DNA of 64,000 nt from Phytohabitans aurantiacus (GTDB taxonomy: Bacteria; Actinomycetota; Actinomycetes; Mycobacteriales; Micromonosporaceae): NCBI RefSeq assembly GCF_027923225.1, contig NZ_BSDI01000011.1:62001-126000 (forward strand), written 5' to 3'. Shown one piece after another: positions 42,071-52,126 of this stretch. A program made the translations under genes and the position numbers. How positions within the stretch are numbered: position 1 is the first letter of the stretch; the number at the start of each line of letters is the position of its first letter. The notes beneath the pieces were generated by a model that did not search any database, was not told the DNA's origin, and saw only the letters and a list, made by a program, of their open reading frames with translations.

Positions 42071-42873
42071 GACGACGACAGATGGTGAGCACGGCGGCTG
42101 CCGGCGTGCTCGGCGCGATGGTGGGTGGCGCCGCCCCCGCGGAGGCGGCTGGCAAGCACGGGCTCGGCGCGCTCACGCTCGTGAACCTCTCGCACGTCAA
42201 CGATCCCGCGACGACCAGCGTCTTCCCCGGCGACCCCGAGTTCCGCCTGACGGTGATGACGACGATCCCGCAGGACGGGTTCTACATGCAGTATGTCGAA
42301 GAGGGGGAGCACACCGGCACGCACTGGGGAGCGCCCGGCCACTTCCAGGAGGGCGGGCTGCTGGCCGACGACCTGGACCCGGGCGACCTGTTCCTGCCGG
42401 CGGTCAAGGTCGACATCCGCCGCAAGGCGGCCGCCGACCCGGACTACGGGGTGACGGTCGACGACCTGCGGCGGTTCGAGCGCAGGCACGGGCGCATCCC
42501 GTCCGGCGCGGCGGTGATCCTGTGGACCGGGTGGGAGGACAAGTGGGGCACGCCCGCCTACCCGAACCTCGACAATGAGGGCGTGATCCACCAGCCAGGG
42601 TTCACGATCGAGGCGGCGCAGTGGCTGATCGACACCGGCCGGCTGGCGACCCGAGGCGCGCTCGGCACCGACACGTTCAGCCCCGACCGTGGCGTCGACA
42701 CCGATTTCGCGGTGTCGGTCGCGCTCTACCAGGAGCACCGGATCAGCCTGGAAAACCTCGCCAACCTGGCCGCGCTGCCGGTGACCGGCGCCTGGGTCCT
42801 GGCCGGCGGCCCGATCCACAAGGCCGGCTCCGGCTCGACGGCGACCATCTTCGCTTTCATCCCACCCCACTAA
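42067..42873 (+). CDS. Exported cyclase/kynurenine-formamidase-like hydrolase
   Basis: 268 residues. The N-terminus MRRRQMVSTAAAGVLGAMVGG has a basic start and ends AEAAG, which looks like a Tat- or Sec-exported signal. The body matches the putative cyclase family (NLSHVNDPATTSVFPGDPEF, GEHTGTHWGAPGHFQ, IPSGAAVILWTGWEDKWG, ALGTDTFSPD). The family metal motif is HxGTHxDxPxH; here the Asp is Gly (HTGTHWGAPGH), so one expected metal ligand is missing or replaced. The product is probably an amidase or lactonase of unknown substrate. It is coupled to the upstream gene by an ATGA overlap. Confidence 0.8.
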   Translation: MRRRQMVSTAAAGVLGAMVGGAAPAEAAGKHGLGALTLVNLSHVNDPATTSVFPGDPEFRLTVMTTIPQDGFYMQYVEEGEHTGTHWGAPGHFQEGGLLADDLDPGDLFLPAVKVDIRRKAAADPDYGVTVDDLRRFERRHGRIPSGAAVILWTGWEDKWGTPAYPNLDNEGVIHQPGFTIEAAQWLIDTGRLATRGALGTDTFSPDRGVDTDFAVSVALYQEHRISLENLANLAALPVTGAWVLAGGPIHKAGSGSTATIFAFIPPH

Positions 42874-42946
42874 CCTCCGCCGCCCCTGCGCGCGGCTCTG
42901 CCGTCCGCGCGGCGCTTTTGCCGCCCGCGCGGCGGCTTTTGCCGCC

Positions 42947-43023
42947 GATCAAGGGCAAACGCACGTGGTTCGATCTCTTTTCCGCGTGCGTTCGCCCTTG
43001 ATCCACGCACATGGCCTTGATCG
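42947..43023 (+). repeat. Palindromic repeat family A, copy 2 (plus orientation)
   Basis: Left arm GATCAAGGGCAAACGCACG, loop TGGTTCGATCTCTTTTCC, right arm CGTGCGTTCGCCCTTGATC and the trailing short arm CCTTGATCG. One stem position is mismatched; at stem position 14 this copy has C-G where copies 3 and 8 have T-A. It lies 73 bp after the cyclase stop codon. Confidence 0.85.
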
Positions 43024-43137
43024 CCGAAGAGGTCTCCGGGGTGTGAGGCGGCGCGTCGTCGCGGTCGGGGCTGGCCGGGTTTGAGGGGTTGGCATCGCCG
43101 CCGGCGGCGTGTCGCCACGCCCTGCGCCCTGCGCGCT

Positions 43138-43213
43138 GATCAAGGCCAATCGCATGGATCAAGGGCGAATGCACGTGGAAAAGAGATCCAACCGCGTGCA
43201 TTCGCCCTTGATC
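43138..43213 (-). repeat. Palindromic repeat family A, copy 3 (minus orientation)
   Basis: The short arm GATCAAGG comes first, then a perfect 19-bp stem (GATCAAGGGCGAATGCACG at 43158) around the loop GGAAAAGAGATCCAACC. Both arms match without error. It faces copy 2 at a distance of about 115 bp. Confidence 0.85.
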
Positions 43214-43254
43214 GTCGTGCCGGGCGTGGCGACACGCCGTGCCGGGCTGGCGTG

Positions 43255-43307
43255 GGGGCGGACGCGCGCGGAGAAAGAGATCCAACCACGTGCGTTCGTC
43301 CTTGATC
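43255..43307 (-). repeat. Family A, copy 4 (degenerate, left arm decayed)
   Basis: Only the loop (GAGAAAGAGATCCAACC) and the right arm (CGTGCGTTCGTCCTTGATC) are recognisable; the left arm no longer has GATCAAGG. A flanking segment, GGGCGTGGCGACACGCCG, occurs after both copy 3 and copy 4, suggesting a local duplication of about 95 bp. Confidence 0.65.
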
Positions 43308-43450
43308 GGCGTGCGGGGCGTGGCGACACGCCGTCACGGGCGGGCGGCGGCGCCGGGGAGAGGACGGGCGCGGGCTGGGTTGCCCTCTTTCACCCACCTG
43401 TGGGTGGCCCGCAGGGCTAGGGCTTGTTGATCGACGCGCCGGACCCGATC

Positions 43451-43472
43451 TAGCCCAAGAGACATTGGGCTA
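43451..43472. terminator. Small perfect hairpin
   Basis: TAGCCCAA-GAGACA-TTGGGCTA, an 8-bp perfect stem with a six-base loop, just left of the MITE-like element. Its role is unclear; it might be part of a larger non-coding element. Confidence 0.4.
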
Positions 43473-43495
43473 CCGCGGCGCCCGTCATGCCCCAG

Positions 43496-43664
43496 GCCGT
43501 TGCTCCCGCGGCCTCACCCTCTGCGGCTTCACAAACCGCGCGGACGTGGCAGCGAAATCCCTGATATTGCGGCCTCCGGGGGCGTTAGAGGCGACAAAAA
43601 CAGGGATTCTGTTGGGATCTTGGGCGTGACTGGGCGCGGAGGGTGAGGCCGCGGGAGCAACGGC
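43496..43664. mobile_element. MITE-like element with perfect 26-bp inverted ends
   Basis: The 26-base end GCCGTTGCTCCCGCGGCCTC... (43496-43521) is an exact reverse complement of 43639-43664. An inner pair AATCCCTG/CAGGGATT (near 43555 and 43601) gives a nested palindrome. The interior (about 117 bp) has no convincing coding frame. An 11-bp direct repeat CTACCGCGGCG lies at 43470-43480 and 43667-43677, close to but not abutting the ends, so it is not a clean target-site duplication. Size and structure suggest a non-autonomous miniature element or a strongly structured RNA. Confidence 0.6.
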
Positions 43665-43703
43665 ATCTACCGCGGCGGACGTCGCGGCAGCCCAGATCCT
43701 GGT

Positions 43704-44378
43704 TTAGACCTTCAAACGGATGGCCGCGACCGCGACGCCCGTTGACCAGTCGATCAGCGTGGGTAGGAGGCGGGCGTCGCGCGCTAGGTCCGCGCGGAAG
43801 GTCGCCACGCGCTCATGGTGCTCCGCGGGCCAGGTGGGGTGGGGGAGCAGGTCGTCCACGATGTAGAGGGCGCCGGGCGCGAGGTGGCGCAGCAGCAGGT
43901 CGCGGTCCTCGAATTTGCCGGTCATCCAATCGGCGAAGACGAGGTCGAAGGGCGGGCCTGAGTACCCGATCAGCCACGATCGTGCGTCGGCGACGGTGAC
44001 CTGCGCGCGGGGGTCTGTACTGAGGACGTCGCGCGCCGTCGCGGCGGTCGTCGGGTCGACCTCGACGGTGGTCAGCCTCGCGTCGGGGGTCATCCCGGCT
44101 AGCAGCCACGCGGCGCCGACGCCAGTGCCGGTGCCGATCTCTAGGAAGCGGCCGCCGGGCTTGCTGGCGGCGAGCGTGCGCAGCAGCGAGCCGGTGTGGT
44201 CGTCGCAGGCCATGGTGAAGCCGAGCGCGGCCGCTGCGGCGCGCGCGGCGCGCACGAGCGCTGGCACGTCGCCGGGCGGCGGCGCGTCCGGCGGCGGTGC
44301 GTTACCAGGTGGCGGCGCGTCGCTGGGCGGCGGTGCGTCGCCGGGCGGCGGTGCGTCCGGCGGTGGCGCGTCGATCAA
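43704..44378 (-). CDS. O-methyltransferase-like SAM enzyme with repeat-derived N-terminus
   Basis: 224 residues from TTG 44378, or 187 from GTG 44267. The core is a class I methyltransferase of the catechol-O-methyltransferase type: GGRFLEIGTGTGVGAAWLL (SAM loop), LTTVEVDPTTAATA, VADARSWL, FDLVFADWMTGKFED and LYIVDDLLPHPTWP. Homologous proteins would start near 44267. However TTG 44378 has GGAGG five bases upstream and lies inside palindromic repeat A copy 5, and the extra residues form imperfect APPPGD-type hexapeptide repeats. The long form is supported by the Shine-Dalgarno, the short form by family length. Substrate unknown. Confidence 0.78.
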   Translation of the reverse strand: MIDAPPPDAPPPGDAPPPSDAPPPGNAPPPDAPPPGDVPALVRAARAAAAALGFTMACDDHTGSLLRTLAASKPGGRFLEIGTGTGVGAAWLLAGMTPDARLTTVEVDPTTAATARDVLSTDPRAQVTVADARSWLIGYSGPPFDLVFADWMTGKFEDRDLLLRHLAPGALYIVDDLLPHPTWPAEHHERVATFRADLARDARLLPTLIDWSTGVAVAAIRLKV

Positions 44379-44448
44379 GGAAACCTCCGTCGATCAAGGG
44401 CGAATGCACGCGGAAAAGAGATCCAACCACGTGCGTTCGCCCTTGATC
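44373..44448 (-). repeat. Palindromic repeat family A, copy 5 (minus orientation)
   Basis: Short arm GATCAAGG, then stem GATCAAGGGCGAATGCACG with right arm CGTGCGTTCGCCCTTGATC; stem position 14 is a T-G wobble. On the minus strand the element reads GGAGGTTTCCTTGATC, giving a Shine-Dalgarno and TTG start for the methyltransferase. Confidence 0.85.
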
Positions 44449-44562
44449 GACGGGAAAAGCGCGGGCCGCGCGCGGAGGCCAGGCGCGGCCGGACCGTGCG
44501 GACCGCGCGGACGCCGGACGCCGGGCGCTGGGCGTGCGGGGGGCGGGGACGCACTCTCGCTG

Positions 44563-46056
44563 TTAGCGGTCGAAGCGGGCGCAGGACACTACCGCCGCTG
44601 ACTCGCCGGGCAGGTCGGCTGAGTCGTGGACCAGTGCCAACCCGGGCTCGGTCGCGACCAGGACGGAGCGGGCGGTGCCGTGCAGGTTGACCCGTTGCGG
44701 CGTGCGGCGCAGGTTGGTGACGACCACGCTGCGGCCGCGCCGGATCGCGAGGAAGCTGGCACCGTGCCAGACGTCGGAGCGGCGCAGCATCGGCTGTGAC
44801 AGGTCGGGGTGCGCGCGCCGCATCGCGATCAGCCGCCGGTACAGGTCGAACATGTCGCTGTGCTCGCGCTTGTCCAGCTCTGACCAGTCGAGGCTCGACA
44901 GGGCTCGCGCCTCGTGGGCCGGCCAGTGCGCTCCGGTCTCGCCGGGCGGACGGGCCGCCCACTCCTCGCCCATCTGGATGACCGGCGTGGACGGCGCGGT
45001 CATCAGCAGGGTGGCGCCGAGTCGCAGCATGCCGGGGGAGAGCGCGGTCAGCGGCCGGTCGGTGCCGCCCACGTCGGAGTATCGCTGGCGCAGGATCGTG
45101 AACAGCTGCTCCAGCGTGCCGAACTCGGCCCGGTAGCTGCGGTCGAGCGGGTCTTCCGGCTCCCAGAGCGCGGCGAGGTCGCCGGGCGCGGAGCGCGGCG
45201 TGATCAGGCGTGCGCCGACGCGGTCTGAGCCGGCGATCAGTGACAGCGGGCGGCCGAGCCGGGCGGACATGGTCTCGACCTGGATGGTCAGCTCCTCCAG
45301 CAGCCGCATCGCCTGGCGGTCGATCAGCGTGTGCGCGGCGTCGAGCCGGATGCCGTCGGCGTGGTAGTCGCGCAGCCACATCGACACGTTGTCGACGATG
45401 AAGCTGCGGATGCCGTCGGCGTGCGGCCCGTCGAGCGCGAGCGTGTGGCCCCAGGTGTTGACGACGTCGGCGAGGTACGGCCCCAGTCGGGGCGAACTGG
45501 CCTCGACGTGGTCGTAGTGCAGGTCGAGCACCACGGCGATGCCGCGCGCGTGGCAGGCGTCGACGAAGCGCTTGAGGCCGTCGGGGCCGCCGTAGGTGGG
45601 GTGCGGCGTGTACCAACAAGCGGTGTAGTGCAGCGGCCCGCGCTCGACGTTGACGGGGCGCAGCTCGACCGCGTCGACGCCCAGCGCCGTCAGGTGGTCG
45701 AGCTTGTCGATCGCCGCGTCGAACGTGCCCTCCGGTGTGAACGCTCCCACGTGCATCGCGTAGACCACGCCGCCGGTCAGCTCGCGGCCCGCCCAGTCAC
45801 CGTCTGTCCAGCGGAACGCCGCGTGGTCGTAGGTGCGGCTCGGGCCGTGCACTCCATGCGGCTGCCAGCGCGAACGCGGATCGGGCAGCGCGTCTTCGGA
45901 ATCGCCCAGCAGGTACGAATAGTCGGCGCCGTGCGTGGCGCAGTCGACCTCGACACGCCACCAGCCGGCGTCTTGCAGGGTCATTGGATGGTCGGTTCCG
46001 GCGACCCGCACGCGCATCGTCGGCGCGTCAGGAGCCCACACACTGAACCTGGTCAC
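44563..46056 (-). CDS. treZ: TreZ-like maltooligosyltrehalose trehalohydrolase, catalytically degenerate
   Basis: 497 residues from a GTG that overlaps the treY stop (GTGA). It follows TreZ end to end: TRFSVWAPDAPTMRVRV, LLGDSEDALPDPRSRWQPHGVHGPS, VYAMHVGAFTPEGTFDAAI, YGGPDGLKRFVDACHARGIAVVLD and the nucleophile region GIRLDAAHTLID (about residue 237). TreZ should release trehalose from maltooligosyltrehalose. Three signatures are altered: the general acid (normally LIAE) reads LIAGSD, the WNDDxHH motif reads WEPEDPLD, and the late HDQVGNR segment is missing (DVGGTDRPLT). The protein is also about 80 residues shorter than typical TreZ. Activity is doubtful although the reading frame is intact. 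Confidence 0.85.
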   Translation of the reverse strand: MTRFSVWAPDAPTMRVRVAGTDHPMTLQDAGWWRVEVDCATHGADYSYLLGDSEDALPDPRSRWQPHGVHGPSRTYDHAAFRWTDGDWAGRELTGGVVYAMHVGAFTPEGTFDAAIDKLDHLTALGVDAVELRPVNVERGPLHYTACWYTPHPTYGGPDGLKRFVDACHARGIAVVLDLHYDHVEASSPRLGPYLADVVNTWGHTLALDGPHADGIRSFIVDNVSMWLRDYHADGIRLDAAHTLIDRQAMRLLEELTIQVETMSARLGRPLSLIAGSDRVGARLITPRSAPGDLAALWEPEDPLDRSYRAEFGTLEQLFTILRQRYSDVGGTDRPLTALSPGMLRLGATLLMTAPSTPVIQMGEEWAARPPGETGAHWPAHEARALSSLDWSELDKREHSDMFDLYRRLIAMRRAHPDLSQPMLRRSDVWHGASFLAIRRGRSVVVTNLRRTPQRVNLHGTARSVLVATEPGLALVHDSADLPGESAAVVSCARFDR

Positions 46057-48287
46057 GATTTCACCACCAGGAGCGCTACTGGATAGGCGGACAGCATGTC
46101 GGACAGCGGCACCCGCCGGGCTTGCCATGTGCGTCCGGTAAGCACATCGCCCCACCGCCCCGGCGCCAACGCCAGCTTAGTGCCGCCCCAGCCGCCCCGA
46201 AATGCCAACTTCACCGGCAATCTGGTGGCGATCACGACAACGCCGCCCCGATCGAAGGTGAACGCGTGCTCGGCGGCCGGCCCCTCGACGGCTACCGGTT
46301 CGTAGCGGTCGAACGGGTGATCCCGGCGGGCGCGGAGCACGCGGCTGGTGACATGGAGCTTGGCGGCGCCCGTGGCGTCGACGGGCGGCAGCCACCCGGC
46401 GTCGATCCGGCGCAACATTTCCCGCCGGAGGGCGAAGTCGACCGGCCGGCGGTTGTCGGCGTCGACCAGGGAGTAGTCCCACAGTTCCGTGCCCTGGTAG
46501 GTGTCGGGCACGCCTGGCATGGCGAGCTGCACGAGCTTCTGCCCGAGCGAGTTCGTCCAGCCGTACGGTGTGATCGTCGCGACGAACGCGTCGATGTCCG
46601 CGCGCAGGTCCGGGTCGTCGTAGGCCCGGTCGGCCGCCGCGTGCAGCGCGGCCTCTGCCGCCACGTCAGGGTTCGCCCAGCTGGTCGCGGCCTCCCGGGC
46701 GGCTTTTTCGAGGTACGCGTGCAAGCGCTCGCGCTCGACCGGCCACGCGCCCGCCACCGTCTGCCAGAGCAACAGCGCGAGGCTCGCGTCGGCAAGCGGC
46801 GCGGCCCGCGTCCACCGGCGCAGCGTCGCCGCCCATTCCGCCGGCATTTCTGACAGTACCGCCAGCCGCGCCCGCACGTCCTCGGAGCGTTTGGTGTCGT
46901 GTGTGGACAGTGCGGTCATGCCGCGCGGCCAGTCGCGTTGTCGCACGGCGGCCGCCCGATGGAACGCCTCCGGCGTTACGCCGAAGCGGGCCGGGTCACC
47001 GCCCACCTCGTTCAGCGCGACGAACCGGGTGTGGCGGTAGTACGCGGTGTCCTCCACGCCTTTGGCCATGACCGCGCCCGTGTACTGCTGGAACCGCTGA
47101 GCCAACTCGTCGGCCGGGTCGGCGAGACGGGTGCTGAGCGAGGCGAGCGCCTCGGCTAGGTCCGGCCGCCTCCGTACGGCTTCGGTGCGGGCGGAGGCGA
47201 GGTGGCGGGCGCCCGCGGGCAGGTAGGAGCGGTACACCTCGAAGGCGGCCGCCAACTCGGCGAGCGCCTCGGCGGCGTGCGGCACGTTGGGCGCGAGCTG
47301 GGCGAGGCGGCCCAGTTCGGCGGCCAGCAGGGTGGTGGCGGCGCGCTTCTTGCCCTGGTACCTGATGCCGGGCCAGGAGGGCTCACCGGCGAGCCGGTGC
47401 AGGGGCTCTTCGCCGTCCGGGTCGACGAACAGGCCGCACACCTCGCCGAGCGCGTCGTACCCGGTGGTGCCGTCGACCGGCCATTCGCGGGGCAGCTGCT
47501 CGCCCGTTTCCAGGATCTTCTCGACGAGCAGCCACGCGTGCGGCGCCGCCTTTCGCAGCCTCGCCAGGTAGCCGGCGGGGTCGCGCAGCCCGTCCGGATG
47601 GTCCACGCGGATGCCGTCCGGCGCCCAGCGCAGTACCTCCCGATGGGTGGCCTCGAAGACCGCCGGGTCCTCGACGCGCAGACCGGCCAATGTGGACACC
47701 GCGAAGAACCGCCGGTAGTTGACGTCGGTGTCACCGAGCCGCCACGAGATCAGCCGGTAGTGCTGGCGCCGGTGCACGTCCTTGGGTTCGCCGTCACCGG
47801 TGCCGTCGGCGATGGGGAAACGCGATTCCTGGTACACCAACTCGCCGTCGACGACCTTCAGGTCATCCAGCGCGTTCGGGTCGTCGGCCAGTACCGGAAG
47901 CCGGAGCGGACCGCGCGACCAGTCGATGTCGAACCAGCCCGCGAACCGTGACTCGCGCCCGCGACGCAGCACGTCCCACCAGGCCGCGTTCGCCGCCGGC
48001 ACGGCGACGCCCATGTGGTTGGGCACGATGTCGACGACCAGGCCGAGCCCATGGGCACGAAGCGCGTCGACCAGCCGTTCCCGGCCCGGCTCGCCGCCCA
48101 ACTCCGGGTTGACCCGGGAGTGATCGACCACGTCGTATCCGTGTGTGGAGCCGGGTGCGGCGGTGAGCAGCGGTGCGGTGTAGAGGTGGGTGGCGCCGAG
48201 CGCGGCGAGGTAGTCGGCGAGGTCGGCGGTGGCGTGCAGATCGAAGTCCGGCCGCACCTGGACGCGATAGGTGCTTGCCGGCTTCAT
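46053..48287 (-). CDS. treY: Maltooligosyltrehalose synthase
   Basis: 744 residues, near full family length. GH13-type motifs are intact: STHGYDVVDHSRVNPELGG, VVDIVPNHMGVAVP, the nucleophile Asp in PDGIRVDHPDGLRDP, the acid Glu in LLVEKILETGEQLP and ALSTHDTKRSEDVRARL. TreY isomerises the reducing-end alpha-1,4 bond of maltodextrins to alpha,alpha-1,1, making maltooligosyltrehalose in the cytoplasm. The ATG lies two bases after the treX stop and the end overlaps treZ, so treX-treY-treZ is a translationally coupled operon. Confidence 0.95.
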   Translation of the reverse strand: MKPASTYRVQVRPDFDLHATADLADYLAALGATHLYTAPLLTAAPGSTHGYDVVDHSRVNPELGGEPGRERLVDALRAHGLGLVVDIVPNHMGVAVPAANAAWWDVLRRGRESRFAGWFDIDWSRGPLRLPVLADDPNALDDLKVVDGELVYQESRFPIADGTGDGEPKDVHRRQHYRLISWRLGDTDVNYRRFFAVSTLAGLRVEDPAVFEATHREVLRWAPDGIRVDHPDGLRDPAGYLARLRKAAPHAWLLVEKILETGEQLPREWPVDGTTGYDALGEVCGLFVDPDGEEPLHRLAGEPSWPGIRYQGKKRAATTLLAAELGRLAQLAPNVPHAAEALAELAAAFEVYRSYLPAGARHLASARTEAVRRRPDLAEALASLSTRLADPADELAQRFQQYTGAVMAKGVEDTAYYRHTRFVALNEVGGDPARFGVTPEAFHRAAAVRQRDWPRGMTALSTHDTKRSEDVRARLAVLSEMPAEWAATLRRWTRAAPLADASLALLLWQTVAGAWPVERERLHAYLEKAAREAATSWANPDVAAEAALHAAADRAYDDPDLRADIDAFVATITPYGWTNSLGQKLVQLAMPGVPDTYQGTELWDYSLVDADNRRPVDFALRREMLRRIDAGWLPPVDATGAAKLHVTSRVLRARRDHPFDRYEPVAVEGPAAEHAFTFDRGGVVVIATRLPVKLAFRGGWGGTKLALAPGRWGDVLTGRTWQARRVPLSDMLSAYPVALLVVKS

Positions 48288-48289
48288 CC

Positions 48290-50395
<2,106 letters not shown>

Positions 50396-50521
50396 GGTCG
50401 CCAGGGTACGTCGGATGATCACCTCATCTCGGGCATAGACACATCATTCGATCCGCAGATGTGTCCCACGTTGCGTCGGCGCGCGGCGCCGCTCCGCACC
50501 GCGCGCGGCGCCTTTGCCGCC

Positions 50522-50597
50522 GATCAAGGGCGAATGCACGTGGTTGGATCTCTCTTCCGCATGTCTTTGCCCTTGATCCATGCAGATCTCCTTGATC
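50522..50597 (+). repeat. Palindromic repeat family A, copy 6 (plus orientation)
   Basis: Left arm GATCAAGGGCGAATGCACG, loop TGGTTGGATCTCTCTTCC, a decayed right arm ending TTTGCCCTTGATC, then a short arm CTCCTTGATC. It forms the left end of composite element 1 upstream of treX. Confidence 0.85.
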
Positions 50598-50652
50598 GAC
50601 GTCGCTTCGGGGCGTGCGCTGCGTCGCACGCCGAGGCGCGGCGACAGCCCTC

Positions 50653-50718
50653 GCCGCGATCTTGCAGTTGTCATGGCGGAATGCCCGGTTTGGGCCGTGA
50701 CAACTGCAAGATCGCGGC
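50653..50718 (+). repeat. Palindromic repeat family B, copy 1
   Basis: 21-bp perfect arms (GCCGCGATCTTGCAGTTGTC and its complement) flank a 24-base loop with TGGCGGAATGCCCGG. It lies between family A copies 6 and 7. The only other copy is at 56942. Confidence 0.85.
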
Positions 50719-50914
50719 GTCCGACGCCCCTCGGGCCTCGCCCGGAGGCGCCAGACCCGCGATCAAGGAAGCAACGCCGTTGAGTCAAGCGCGAGGCCGG
50801 ACGGCGCGTTGCGCGGATCGGGACGATCCGGTCGGGTGGCGGCGCCTAGCGGCGCCGGGCCCGCCGCGGTGATCGGGTTTGACGCGGAGCCAGCGCCCCT
50901 GGCTCGCCGCCGCC

Positions 50915-50989
50915 GATCAAGGACATCTTCAGCGATCAAGGGCAAATGCACGCGGAAAGAGATCCAACCACGTGCATTCGCCCTTGATC
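50915..50989 (-). repeat. Palindromic repeat family A, copy 7 (minus orientation)
   Basis: Short arm GATCAAGG, left arm GATCAAGGGCAAATGCACG, loop GGAAAGAGATCCAACC, right arm CGTGCATTCGCCCTTGATC; one stem mismatch at position 11. Confidence 0.85.
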
Positions 50990-50994
50990 GGCGG

Positions 50995-51150
50995 CAAGCA
51001 CCCGGCAAGCGCGGGCAGCGCACACAGAGCGAGCCGCGCGGCGCGTGCGCACAGCGAGCCGCGCACGCGGAGCACGTCGCGCGCAGAGCGAGCCGCGCGC
51101 AGAGCGTGCGCAGGGCGGGCCGCGCGCGCAGAGCGGGGTCCGCGGGCGGA
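50995..51150. repeat. Low-complexity GC repeat tract
   Basis: Irregular repeats built on GCGCAGAGCGAGCCGCGC occupy this stretch just after family A copy 7 and before the LigD stop codon. Units vary in length and have no conserved spacer, so this is not a CRISPR array. It may be slippage-prone filler or decayed palindromes. Confidence 0.6.
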
Positions 51151-51169
51151 GTGCTGGGAAAGCGGAGCG

Positions 51170-52126
51170 TTACTGGTCGGGGCGGCGGGCTCGGGCTCGG
51201 CGTTTGCCCTCGTGCATGGCCTGCACTCGGGCGATCGGGATCGTGTGCCCCTCCGCCACCAGCGCTTCAGGAAGGTGCTGCGGCGACGGGAGCCGCTCGG
51301 CCCACGGGTTGGCGCCCGCCAGCAGCCCCGGCGCCGTGTGGATCGTGAAGTCGGCCGGCACCACCGACTCGACGTCGTCCCAGGCCACCGGAAACGACAC
51401 TGGCACACCAGGGCGCAGGCGTGGACTGTACGCCGCCACCACCGTCGCGCCGCCCGCCCGGGTCGAGTCGATGAAGACCTTGCCGCCGCGATCCTCACGG
51501 ATGAACGCCGTGGTCGCGAGCACCGGGTCGAGCCGCTCGGCGCGCGCCGCGATCGCCCGGGTGGCGGCCGCGGCGTCGTCGAAGGGGGTGTCCGCCACCG
51601 GTACGAACACGTGTACGCCCTTGGCGCCGCTCGTCTTGACCGCCCCGGCCAAACCTACGTCGGTCAGCGCCTGCCGGACCAGCAGCGCCGCCCGCACCGC
51701 CTGCCGGAACGCGGGAACGCCATCGCCGGAGCCCTCCGGCGGATCCAGGTCGAGCACCAGGTGCGTCGGCCGGTCTCGCCGCTCGGTGCGCATCAGCGCC
51801 GGGTGATACTCGATCGCGCGCTGGTTCGCGAACCACATCAGCGTCCGCCGGTCGTCGCACAACGCATAAGAGACGTCGCGGTGCGAGGACTCCGCCCACA
51901 TCGTCACCGTCCGCACCCACTCCGGCGTGTACTTGGGCACGTTCTTCTGCATGAACGGCTTCTGCCCACGCAGTACCCGGATCACCGACAGCGGCCGGTC
52001 CCGCAGCTCGGGGATGATCCGGTCGTGCATCGCGTCGAGGTACTCGACAAGATCCCGCTTGGTCGCACCAGACCCCTCGAACAGAGGCTGGTCGAGATTG
52101 GTGAGCGTCACCTCGTCGCTGCTCAT
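51170..52126 (-). CDS. ligD: LigD-type DNA polymerase/primase domain protein
   Basis: 318 residues, a stand-alone polymerase (PolDom) module of LigD; the ATG follows GAGGGTGAGGGC. Family motifs are visible: LTNLDQPLFEG-type N-terminus, ATKRDLVEYLDAM, YTPEWVRTV, metal-binding DLDPPEG (about residue 123), KTSGAKGVHVFVP and FIDSTRAGGATVVAAYSPR. In bacterial non-homologous end joining this domain adds nucleotides at broken ends before ligation with Ku. No Ku gene or ligase domain is in the window. Its ATG overlaps the stop of the fructosamine-kinase gene (ATGA), so it is the second gene of a coupled pair. Confidence 0.88.
   Translation of the reverse strand: MSSDEVTLTNLDQPLFEGSGATKRDLVEYLDAMHDRIIPELRDRPLSVIRVLRGQKPFMQKNVPKYTPEWVRTVTMWAESSHRDVSYALCDDRRTLMWFANQRAIEYHPALMRTERRDRPTHLVLDLDPPEGSGDGVPAFRQAVRAALLVRQALTDVGLAGAVKTSGAKGVHVFVPVADTPFDDAAAATRAIAARAERLDPVLATTAFIREDRGGKVFIDSTRAGGATVVAAYSPRLRPGVPVSFPVAWDDVESVVPADFTIHTAPGLLAGANPWAERLPSPQHLPEALVAEGHTIPIARVQAMHEGKRRARARRPDQ

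Larger units (their letters stand above)
50522..50769 (+). repeat. Composite palindromic element 1 (A-B with short arm)
   Basis: This stretch of about 250 bp contains family A copy 6, family B copy 1 and a terminal GATCAAGGAA. Most of it, including the spacer CGAAGCGACGTC-type and GGCCCGAGGGGCGTC-type segments, is found in reverse complement at 56886-57133. No coding frame is convincing. It lies in the 774-bp gap between treX and ligD. Confidence 0.75.

Noticed and set aside
42874..43440. Short frames across family A repeats encoding RANARGKEI and RSRANARG peptides
   Set aside because: The recurring peptides arise only because the palindromes are read in different frames; they have no start signals and are not conserved as proteins.
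50995..51150. Possible CRISPR-like array of GCGCAGAGCGAGCC units
   Set aside because: Unit length and spacing are irregular, there are no unique spacers and no cas genes; it is treated as low-complexity sequence.
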